Source of the DNA: an uncultured Porphyromonas sp.
Lineage (GTDB): Bacteria; Bacteroidota; Bacteroidia; Bacteroidales; Porphyromonadaceae
Assembly: GCA_945875135.1 (NCBI GenBank)
Contig: CAMCJO010000174.1
Coordinates: forward strand, 1-5,199
DNA length: 5,199 nucleotides
Reading direction: 5' to 3'
The translations under genes and the position numbers were made by a program. The notes under the pieces are model-generated. The model saw only the letters and a program-made list of their open reading frames with translations. It was not told the origin of the DNA and did no database searches. Positions within the stretch are counted from its first letter, which is position 1; each line of letters starts with the position of its first letter. Positions 1-5,199 of this stretch are shown piece after piece.

Positions 1-32
1 GTTACTCGTCTCGTGCTACTGAAATTGCAGAA

Positions 33-68
33 TCTAACTTCTAACATTCTAACCTCTAACCTCTAATC
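33..68. repeat. Short tandem array, 7-8 base units (TCTAAC core)
   Basis: Five units with the core TCTAAC (last one TCTAAT) begin at 33, 40, 48, 55 and 62, so the period is 7, 8, 7 and 7 bases. On the minus strand the units read TTAGAGG, TTAGAGG, TTAGAATG, TTAGAAG and TTAGATT. The first minus-strand unit supplies the TAG stop codon of the DUF4391 gene (63-65), so the array begins exactly where that gene ends and runs toward the next gene of the operon, beyond the window. The units are directly visible. I infer that the array could change length by slipped-strand replication; with only five imperfect copies it may equally be a stable spacer. Similar degenerate repeats of this type occur between genes in Bacteroidales, as far as I recall. 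Confidence 0.8.
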
Positions 69-668
69 TTTCATTTTCGATTTCATTCGGTTAAGCTCAG
101 CCCGCAGCTCCATCTTCCTGCCAATGGAGCGCTCCCGTCGTATCTTGCCCTCGAGCTGGGAGATCTGCCTCTGGAGCTCAGCACGCTCTTGCTGGATATG
201 TATCTCCTCCTCGAGCGTCTGCTCACCTGTCAGGGTGATATCGGCGACAGTAGCCACCATGGTCTCCCAGACAGCATCGAGGGTCAAGCCACGTATGGGG
301 ATCTGTAGCTCGTCGGCTCTGCACCATGCCCCCGTATGCAGCCCCTCATGCAGGACAGCCAGCTGCACCTCCTCCCCATAGCGCAGCACAAAGAGCATAC
401 GCTGCGGTATGATACGCGCTAGGAGTGCGATACTGTCGGGGTCGTACTGCCGCCCTCTGAGTGTGACCGTGAGGACGTAGATAGCTGATATCGTCTGCCC
501 TGTGGAGATGGCGGGCAGGGTGTCAGGCGACAGACAAGCGATGATATCGATACGCACTATCTGCGCATCTACGAGTCGTCGCTGAGCTGTGGTTATGTCG
601 CACTGCTTGAAGATTGCCCCCTTAGCTATCTGCCGGCGGAGCAGCGTACTCTCAGGTAGTCCGTACAT
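63..668 (-). CDS. DUF4391 domain protein, helicase partner in a putative defence operon
   Basis: This 201-residue protein matches my memory of the DUF4391 family in its N-terminal signature (MYGLPESTLL, then a basic IAKGAIFKQ stretch near residues 14-22), its central hydrophobic strand pattern (IYVLTVTL near 63-70, MLFVLRYGEE near 91-100, VQLAVLH near 101-107) and its LDAVWETMV segment near 130-138. Family members are usually somewhat longer, about 220-250 residues, and their biochemical function is not known to me. Residues about 151-200 are rich in Glu, Arg, Lys, Gln and Leu and should form a coiled coil, which suggests oligomerisation or docking to a partner. No nuclease or nucleotide-binding motif is visible. 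The ATG lies 16 bases after the helicase stop, with a purine-rich AAGAGAGA stretch upstream, so the two genes are almost certainly co-transcribed. I infer a role as an accessory subunit of a type III restriction-like or other helicase-based defence complex. Confidence is high for the gene, moderate for the family and low for the role. Confidence 0.85.
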   Translation of the reverse strand: MYGLPESTLLRRQIAKGAIFKQCDITTAQRRLVDAQIVRIDIIACLSPDTLPAISTGQTISAIYVLTVTLRGRQYDPDSIALLARIIPQRMLFVLRYGEEVQLAVLHEGLHTGAWCRADELQIPIRGLTLDAVWETMVATVADITLTGEQTLEEEIHIQQERAELQRQISQLEGKIRRERSIGRKMELRAELNRMKSKMKD

Positions 669-684
669 AGTCTTGTCGTCTCTC

Positions 685-3600
685 TTACTTAACGATGAAA
701 AAGCAAATGAGCTCGAAGTCGTCTAGCCCCTTGATCTGCTCGGTGAAGGCACTCGGCGCTCCCTCTAAGAAGCTCAGCACATCGCTCTGCTCCTTGACAG
801 ATATGATGTTACTTATCGCCTCGCCGAGTAGGTGGGAGTAGGTATCCATACGGCTCCCCTCTTCGGTCTCCTGGTTGAAGGCTCGGCAGAGCTCTGTATG
901 TGGCTTGTCTTGCCCCCGACAACTCTTTCTGAGCCGATCGAGGATCTTCTTAGGCTGTAGATGATCTATCTCTACCTCTCCCTGCATGGTGATATAGACC
1001 ATATAGAAGGGATGCAACTGGTTCTTGTGATCGATGTTGACGCCTTGGTTTCGGTTCTTCAAGATATAGATGACTCCCTGGGGCATCTGTTCGCTCTGTG
1101 GGATTAGTGCGTGCAGCCCGTAGGGCATCTGCTCTAGCTCTTCATGCCGCTTGACATAGTCTAGCAGATCTAGGCGAAACTCATTGAGCCCCAGGTCTAA
1201 GATAGATATGCCGGACTCCATCTCCTCGAGATCGACCACCTCCGTCTGCAGCTTCTCGAGCTGCTTGCGTCGGTACTCTAGGTCTCCCTGCTCTTCGCTA
1301 GAGAGGGGGTTGTCATCTCCCGTGGCGGTCAGTACGGAGACCTTCATGCGGTTTTCGACACGTGCCTTGAGGTTGATATACTCATCTAGCTCTACGTCGG
1401 GCCAGTAGTTGACCATCTGTATCTGTTCATTGCGCGAACCGATGCGGTCTATACGACCAAAGCGCTGTATGATGCGCACGGGGTTCCAGTGTATGTCGTA
1501 ATTGATGAGGTAGTCGCAGTCCTGTAGGTTTTGCCCCTCAGATATACAGTCGGTCGCAAAGAGGATGTCTATCTCTCCCGACGTATTGGGTAGGAGTGCC
1601 TGCTTGTCTTTTGATATGGGCGAGAAGAGTGTCAGCGCTGTATTGAAGGTCATCCGCTCTCTATTGGGTAGCTTAAAGTTACTGCGGGCGTCGATGCCTC
1701 CCGTGATCAAGACGGAGTACAGCACGTGACGCTTGAGGAGAGTCTCTGCTAGCGAATCGTAGAGATACTCAGCCGTGTCTGAAAAGGCGGTGAAGATGAT
1801 GACCTTCTTATTGTCCCCATTGATGGGGGTTGCCACTTTGGACTCAATGTCAGAGAGCAGACTCTGTAGCTTGGCATCTTGGTCGGGGGTGATAGGCTCT
1901 ATCTGTGTGATCAGCTCTCTCAAGATCGCCACATCACTCTTTAGGTACTGCTCCCATGCGAGATAGTCCATATCTTGTAGGTCTATGGTGGTGCGACCGC
2001 CCCCGACAAGCACCTCGTCATTGAGATCGTCTGGATCGACTTCGGCATTGATGTTGCCTTGCACTACAGCTGCCTGCTCTCCCTGCTTGACAAGGCTAAC
2101 CTTGTCCAAAGTGTCGAGATGCAGAGTTAGGAGACGCTGCAGGGTGAGACGGAAAGAGTGTACGGAGCTCTCGAGGCGCTTTAGCATGTTGATGCACATC
2201 AAGCGACGTATGCCCCGCTCACGCCCAGTGCGTGAGAGGTTGGTTGCCTTGCCCTCTTCGTCTTTCGTAATGTACTTGTCCGCATAGCTAGGTAGGATAA
2301 AGTCTGAGGGGGTATATATGGCTAGGGTCATATCCTTCAGCTGAGCGCAGATCTTACTATAGTCTACCTGCTGCCCACCCAGTGTGAGCCCAGGACGCAC
2401 AGAGCGTACGGGTAGTCGCTCGGGAAAGGAGCCTATCTCTGCAGTATCGTAGTACTGCTCTATGTGTCGTCGTGAGCGTGCAATGGTCACACTGTCTAGC
2501 ACCTTGAAGAAGTCAAAGCTGAGTGTGCTCAGTAGCGCCTCTGTGGTCCGGTCGTCTTCGGGTAGATCGCACCACCTATTGTATGCCTGCTGTGCCTGAC
2601 GAAAGATGTCATCGATGGTGCTCTTGGTATTTAGTAGCTTGTCAAAGGTTGATGACTCCCCCTCGTAAGCTAAAGCTAGCTGGTTCTTGAGATCGTTAAA
2701 GCGGTTATTGACTGGTGTGGCGGAGAGCATCAGCACTTTGGTCTTTACCCCCTGACGAATCACATCTTCGAGCAGGCGGGAGTAACGATTCTTGCGAGGC
2801 TCTTGGGTCTCCCTATCTGTCGTGACCTTACCTCCATTTCGGAAGTTGTGACTCTCGTCGATGACGAGGAGGTCATAGTTGCTCCAGTTTAGCTTAGCTA
2901 GGTCTATACCGTTGCTCTCTCCTTGCTCTCTCCCGAGGTCAGTGTGATAGAGTACATCATAGCGTAGGCGGTCAGACGCTAGGGGGTTGTTCTTATAGTT
3001 GCTCCGATAGGTGAACCAGTTGTCGTATAGCTTCTTAGGGCAGAGCACCAGTACGGACTTATTGCGTAGCTCATAGTACTTGATGACGCTAATAGCGGTA
3101 AAGGTCTTACCTAGACCGACACTATCTGCTAGGATACAGCCGTTGTACTTCTCCAGTTTATTGATAATCCCTAGAGCAGCGTCTTGCTGAAACTTATAGA
3201 GTGTCTTCCAGATGGCTGTCTCCTTAAATCCTGTCGCCTCGTTGGGTAACACATCCTCTGAGATGTCTTCTAGGAACTCACGAAAGATATTGTATAGGGT
3301 GATGAAGTAGAGTAGCTCTGGAGGATTCTCCTTATAGACGTTGGAGATGCTCTCGATGACCTCGTTGGTTACATCTTGTAGACTAGATTTATCCTGCCAG
3401 AGCTGATCAAAGAGCTCTAGGTAGCCCAGGCTATCTGGGGCTTCGCTCTTCACTATCCTCGTAAAGATGTTGTTGCCCTGCTCCACACCGAGCTCTACGG
3501 TCGTAAATCCATTCAGGGGCATATAGGAGGTCGTGTCGACGACCCCAAAGCCCATCATGCTGTTCGTCGTTTTATTCGACTTGAAGCGGACCTTTTGTTG

Positions 3601-3924
3601 TATCCACTCGGCACACTCACGGGCGATCGCCTTTTGCGTTAGCTTGTTGCGTAGCTGAATCTCAAACTCACTGCCTGTGAGACTGCGCTCACGGTTAAGA
3701 CGTGGTATATAAAACTCGCGCTGCTCCTTATTGGCGCGCTCTGTCACAAATGTGGGAGAGGTAAATATAAAGCGCATCTCCTGAATGCCTCTCAAAGCTT
3801 CTCTTAACTCTTGAAAGGCATAGATGGAGAAGCAAGAAGCGGCAAGCGATATCTTGCTGCCTTTTTTTATAGTGCTAGCGAGATCGTCTCGCCATAGTTT
3901 ATCTACATTATCTATAGGTGGCAT
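685..3924 (-). CDS. SNF2/RapA-like helicase with degenerate PLD-like N-terminal domain
   Basis: A 1079-residue superfamily 2 DNA translocase or helicase. Visible motifs, in order: Q-like motif (FQQDAA, 245-250); Walker A DSVGLGKT (267-274, Lys273); motif Ia VLVLCPKKL (291-299); Walker B DESH (356-359); motif III SAT (401-403); motif IV KVIIFTAFSDT (707-717); motif V FATDCISEGQNLQ (789-801); motif VI QRFGRIDRIGS (820-830) with both arginine fingers. All ATPase residues look intact. Residues about 10-150 resemble the phospholipase-D-like domain of such helicases (SLAASCFSIYAFQELREAL, then SYMPLNGFTTVELG near 133-146 in place of the usual SSNFT motif), but there is no histidine before residue 327, so the HKD nuclease site is absent. 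Roughly 500-700 is an insertion between the two RecA lobes, 875-905 looks coiled-coil, and the last 110 residues are a family-specific tail. The only plausible start is the ATG at 3924: an in-frame stop lies at 3946-3948 and the next Met is residue 50. It heads an operon with the DUF4391 gene; I infer ATP-driven movement on DNA in a restriction or defence complex. Confidence 0.93.
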   Translation of the reverse strand: MPPIDNVDKLWRDDLASTIKKGSKISLAASCFSIYAFQELREALRGIQEMRFIFTSPTFVTERANKEQREFYIPRLNRERSLTGSEFEIQLRNKLTQKAIARECAEWIQQKVRFKSNKTTNSMMGFGVVDTTSYMPLNGFTTVELGVEQGNNIFTRIVKSEAPDSLGYLELFDQLWQDKSSLQDVTNEVIESISNVYKENPPELLYFITLYNIFREFLEDISEDVLPNEATGFKETAIWKTLYKFQQDAALGIINKLEKYNGCILADSVGLGKTFTAISVIKYYELRNKSVLVLCPKKLYDNWFTYRSNYKNNPLASDRLRYDVLYHTDLGREQGESNGIDLAKLNWSNYDLLVIDESHNFRNGGKVTTDRETQEPRKNRYSRLLEDVIRQGVKTKVLMLSATPVNNRFNDLKNQLALAYEGESSTFDKLLNTKSTIDDIFRQAQQAYNRWCDLPEDDRTTEALLSTLSFDFFKVLDSVTIARSRRHIEQYYDTAEIGSFPERLPVRSVRPGLTLGGQQVDYSKICAQLKDMTLAIYTPSDFILPSYADKYITKDEEGKATNLSRTGRERGIRRLMCINMLKRLESSVHSFRLTLQRLLTLHLDTLDKVSLVKQGEQAAVVQGNINAEVDPDDLNDEVLVGGGRTTIDLQDMDYLAWEQYLKSDVAILRELITQIEPITPDQDAKLQSLLSDIESKVATPINGDNKKVIIFTAFSDTAEYLYDSLAETLLKRHVLYSVLITGGIDARSNFKLPNRERMTFNTALTLFSPISKDKQALLPNTSGEIDILFATDCISEGQNLQDCDYLINYDIHWNPVRIIQRFGRIDRIGSRNEQIQMVNYWPDVELDEYINLKARVENRMKVSVLTATGDDNPLSSEEQGDLEYRRKQLEKLQTEVVDLEEMESGISILDLGLNEFRLDLLDYVKRHEELEQMPYGLHALIPQSEQMPQGVIYILKNRNQGVNIDHKNQLHPFYMVYITMQGEVEIDHLQPKKILDRLRKSCRGQDKPHTELCRAFNQETEEGSRMDTYSHLLGEAISNIISVKEQSDVLSFLEGAPSAFTEQIKGLDDFELICFFIVK

Positions 3925-3947
3925 CCCTCTAAGGCTTTGTAGTAGTC

Positions 3948-4017
3948 ATTACCCCCCTAATATCAAGACCCAGAAGGCTGGATGCTTTCGGAACGTTAGA
4001 TACCGTATGGGGGTAAT
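3948..4017 (-). promoter_or_regulatory. Possible structured 5' leader of the helicase operon
   Basis: Read on the minus strand, ATTACCCCC (4017-4009) is perfectly complementary to GGGGGTAAT (3956-3948). Just inside, GGTATC (4004-3999) can pair with GATATT (3964-3959) with two G-U pairs, and a third hairpin forms from ATCCAG (3983-3978), loop CCTT, and CTGGGT (3973-3968). The three helices are nested and collinear, giving a plausible closed RNA domain of about 70 bases whose 3' end lies 23 bases before the helicase ATG. It would sit at the extreme 5' end of a transcript starting from the -7-like elements at 4026-4043. It does not match any riboswitch class I recognise. The 9-bp outer repeat could alternatively be a DNA operator or a remnant element end; no target-site duplication is seen around it. 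The pairings are read from sequence; the regulatory role is inference. Confidence 0.35.
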
Positions 4018-4025
4018 TATCAAAT

Positions 4026-4043
4026 CAAACGTATGCAAATGTA
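4026..4043 (-). promoter_or_regulatory. Tandem Bacteroidetes -7-like boxes for the helicase operon
   Basis: On the minus strand TACATTTG (4043-4036) and TACGTTTG (4033-4026) both match the Bacteroidetes -7 consensus TAnnTTTG exactly and are offset by 10 bases, about one helical turn. They lie about 100-120 bases upstream of the helicase ATG in an AT-richer stretch. No convincing TTTG -33 box is present at the usual distance from either, so this would be a weak or activator-dependent promoter. A start near 4020 from the second box would place the predicted leader structure at the very 5' end of the transcript. Confidence 0.45.
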
Positions 4044-4112
4044 AGCAATTTATGTCACGCAGGAGCGAGGTCAGGGCAAGCACAAGCTACTCGCGGGAAC
4101 GGGTGGGATGCT

Positions 4113-4141
4113 TTTGCTGTGAGGAGCTTTTCGTATATTTG
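4113..4141 (+). promoter_or_regulatory. Bacteroidetes -33/-7 promoter for the nitroreductase gene
   Basis: A TTTG -33 box (4113-4116) is followed after 17 bases by TATATTTG (4134-4141), an exact match to TAnnTTTG. The spacing is slightly shorter than the usual 19 or so but within the accepted range. Transcription would begin near 4147-4150 and give a leader of about 58 bases. That leader could fold a modest hairpin (4153-4160 with 4167-4174, including two G-U pairs). No other promoter-like sequence points right in the region. Confidence 0.65.
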
Positions 4142-4206
4142 TGGGTAGAGGGCTTTTGCCACAAGGGGCAAGGGCTTACATACTAACGAATAGAGACTAA
4201 TCGACT

Positions 4207-4860
4207 ATGCTACGTAAATGGATGCCGCTGACGTTGGCGATGATACTGCTCCTCGTGGGAGCTGCCGCCTGTCAGAAGGCTACAACAACAGATCAATCAA
4301 ACACTACAGACACTACAGAAGAGACTATGCGTATGACAACTCAAGAGAAAATGGACATCTTCCTAACACGCAGGAGTATACGTAAGTATAAGCCTGAACT
4401 ACCGTCTCAGGAGCTACTAGACAAGGTGCTCGAGGCGGGCACCTATGCGCCCTCGGCAATGGGTAAGCAATCTGTCACGATCGTGGCTGTGACCAATCGT
4501 GCTGTACGCGACCAGCTCTCGCAGCTGGCGAACAAAGCTCGCGGTGGGGACAAGGATCAGTTTTATGGTGCTCCAGCGGTCTTCGTCGTGCTGGCGGACA
4601 AGTCGCTGTCGAGCAATTACCTACAAGATGGTGCTCTGGTGGTAGGCAATATGCAGAACGCAGCTCACGCGCTCGGCCTTGGCACATGCTGGATCAATGC
4701 GGCTAAGGGGATCTTCGAGCTGGAGGAGGGTCAAGTACTTCTCAAGGAGTGGGGCCTCGAAGGCGACCTCGTGGGGGTCGCCTGCTGCATCATCGGCTAC
4801 CCCGACGAGAACCCCGAGCCAGCACCCCGCAAGGATCGCTATGTGATACACGTTGATTAG
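4207..4860 (+). CDS. Nitroreductase-family flavoprotein, predicted lipoprotein
   Basis: A 217-residue protein in two parts. Residues 1-22 form a lipoprotein signal peptide: basic MLRKW, hydrophobic LTLAMILLLVGAA, then a lipobox ending AAAC with Cys22 as the predicted acylated residue. Residues 24-46 are a Thr-rich linker containing DTT (35-37), which fits the Bacteroidetes O-glycosylation motif D-S/T-A/I/L/V/M/T. Residues about 47-217 are a nitroreductase fold: FMN-phosphate-binding RRSIRKYK (55-62), APSAMGKQ (81-88), FYGAPAVFVVLAD (119-131), the helix around GALVVGNMQNAAHALGLGTCWI (142-163) and the closing IIGYPDENP (196-203). The family uses FMN and NAD(P)H to reduce nitro compounds, quinones or other acceptors, normally as a dimer. 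Internal Met41 and Met43 match the usual start of cytosolic relatives and have a purine-rich AGAAGAGA upstream, so a shorter cytosolic form cannot be excluded. I prefer the ATG at 4207 because the signal peptide and lipobox are well formed. After Cys22, Gln-Lys-Ala has no acidic surface-export signal, which suggests a periplasm-facing lipoprotein. The true substrate is unknown. Confidence 0.93.
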   Translation: MLRKWMPLTLAMILLLVGAAACQKATTTDQSNTTDTTEETMRMTTQEKMDIFLTRRSIRKYKPELPSQELLDKVLEAGTYAPSAMGKQSVTIVAVTNRAVRDQLSQLANKARGGDKDQFYGAPAVFVVLADKSLSSNYLQDGALVVGNMQNAAHALGLGTCWINAAKGIFELEEGQVLLKEWGLEGDLVGVACCIIGYPDENPEPAPRKDRYVIHVD

Positions 4861-4876
4861 CACCCCACGAGTAGCC

Positions 4877-4895
4877 CGCAGGGACGCAGGGACGC
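4877..4895. repeat. 8-base tandem repeat (CGCAGGGA), 2.4 copies
   Basis: CGCAGGGA occurs at 4877-4884 and 4885-4892, followed by a partial third copy CGC (4893-4895). It lies just past the nitroreductase stop codon in the 109-base gap before the next gene. No T-tract or strong stem accompanies it, so it does not look like an intrinsic terminator. No function is apparent. Confidence 0.7.
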
Positions 4896-4920
4896 TCGAA
4901 CCGGCTCATCTCGCAAGATT

Positions 4921-4947
4921 GTTGTACTTTTGAGGAGTAATTACAAC
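4921..4947. promoter_or_regulatory. Inverted repeat GTTGTA-N15-TACAAC over the promoter
   Basis: GTTGTA (4921-4926) and TACAAC (4942-4947) are perfect inverted half-sites with centres 21 bases apart, two DNA turns. They flank the -7 box and the expected transcription start. That geometry suits a dimeric repressor, but 6-base half-sites can arise by chance in a short AT-rich stretch. An operator role is inference only. Confidence 0.25.
4925..4932 (+). promoter_or_regulatory. Bacteroidetes -7 box for the outer-membrane protein gene
   Basis: TACTTTTG matches TAnnTTTG exactly and lies 37 bases before the ATG at 4970, predicting a start near 4938 and a leader of about 32 bases. No clear TTTG -33 box is present about 19 bases upstream. 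The box is embedded in an inverted repeat (4921-4947), which may be an operator. Confidence 0.55.
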
Positions 4948-4969
4948 TTTACCTTATACAGATATTACT

Positions 4970-5199
4970 ATGACAAGACTACGTACACTACTACTCTCAC
5001 TCGTAGCACTCTGTGCGCTCGGTGGCACAGCTCAGGCTCAGATGCCTCTACGTATCTACGTTGACGCAGCTCCGCTCTTTAACCTTTCGCAAGCTAAGAC
5101 GCTCCAGGATGTCTCTGAAAACAAGCTTTTCGTTGGCTACCGCCTAGGCGCTGGAGTAGACGTCAATGTGGGTAAGATGATGTACATCGGCTCAGGACT
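4970..5199 (+). CDS. Outer-membrane beta-barrel protein, 5' part only
   Basis: An open frame runs from the ATG at 4970 to the window edge without a stop (76 complete codons). The translation begins MTRLRTLLLSLVALCALGGT, a classic Sec signal peptide, with likely signal peptidase I cleavage after Ala23 (AQA before QMPL). The mature start contains alternating hydrophobic and polar strands typical of a Bacteroidetes outer-membrane barrel: PLRIYVDAAPLFNLS (26-40), then KLFVGYRLGAGVDVNVG (52-68), then MMYIGSG at the edge. The glycine and aromatic pattern and the strand-turn-strand layout resemble the outer_membrane beta-barrel / PorT-like families, which form 8-stranded barrels in members of about 180-250 residues. 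No specific function can be assigned from this fragment. It has its own predicted promoter and is probably transcribed separately from the nitroreductase. The frame is too short to have been listed among long open frames, but signal peptide, promoter and spacing all support it. Confidence 0.82.
   Translation, partial: MTRLRTLLLSLVALCALGGTAQAQMPLRIYVDAAPLFNLSQAKTLQDVSENKLFVGYRLGAGVDVNVGKMMYIGSG

Noticed and set aside
124..381. 85-residue plus-strand open frame inside the DUF4391 gene
   Set aside because: Antisense shadow of a well-supported gene; Ser/Cys-rich low-complexity translation with no family resemblance.
1184..2287. Three plus-strand open frames inside the helicase gene
   Set aside because: Antisense to an intact helicase with complete motifs; translations are Ser/Arg-rich and typical of shadow frames.
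3948..4017. MITE or insertion-element remnant with ATTACCCCC terminal repeats
   Set aside because: No direct target-site duplication flanks the repeats and no second copy is in the window; a leader or operator fits the position better.
4153..4174. Hairpin in the nitroreductase leader (CTTTTGCC with GGCAAGGG)
   Set aside because: Only five Watson-Crick pairs next to the loop plus two G-U pairs; too weak to list as a separate regulatory element.
3824..4186. 120-residue open frame on the plus strand across the divergent intergenic region
   Set aside because: It overlaps the start of the helicase gene antisense, lacks a domain pattern, is rich in Cys, Ser and Arg as expected of noncoding frames, and covers promoters and leader elements.
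4475..4863. Two minus-strand open frames opposite the nitroreductase gene
   Set aside because: Shadows of a recognised gene with no promoter or domain signal.
4768..4871. 9-bp inverted repeat CTCGTGGGG (4768-4776) and CCCCACGAG (4863-4871) spanning the end of the nitroreductase gene
   Set aside because: The loop is 86 bases, one arm lies in conserved coding sequence, and there is no T-tract, so it is not a credible terminator; probably chance.

Overview
The window looks like chromosomal DNA from a Bacteroidales bacterium, probably a Porphyromonas-like species. I base this on three exact matches upstream of genes to the Bacteroidetes promoter -7 element (TAnnTTTG), on mostly weak Shine-Dalgarno signals, on a lipoprotein nitroreductase of a kind common in this order, on a beta-barrel-type outer-membrane protein, and on a moderate GC content. 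The genus is an inference from style, not from a marker gene.

Left three quarters (about 1-3924, minus strand): a two-gene operon. The first gene encodes a 1079-residue SNF2/RapA-like superfamily 2 helicase with a degenerate phospholipase-D-like N-terminal domain. Sixteen bases later comes a 201-residue DUF4391-family protein with a coiled-coil tail. From family knowledge, this helicase + DUF4391 pair usually sits next to a site-specific DNA methyltransferase (Mod-like) and a type III Res-like DEAD/DEAH nuclease-helicase. Those genes would lie beyond base 1 and are not visible here. The operon is therefore best read as the promoter-proximal half of a restriction-modification-type or related defence module. 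A short tandem array of 7-8 base units starts at the stop codon of the DUF4391 gene and runs toward the unseen next gene.

Middle (3925-4206): a divergent intergenic region of 282 bases. It holds a possible structured leader for the helicase transcript (a 9-bp outer stem plus inner helices), tandem -7-like elements firing left, and a well-formed -33/-7 promoter firing right.

Right quarter (4207-5199, plus strand): housekeeping or envelope genes apparently unrelated to the defence module. These are a lipoprotein-anchored nitroreductase-family flavoenzyme and, after 109 bases with its own promoter, the 5' part of an outer-membrane beta-barrel protein cut by the window edge. No RNA genes, CRISPR arrays, insertion sequences or convincing intrinsic terminators were seen.
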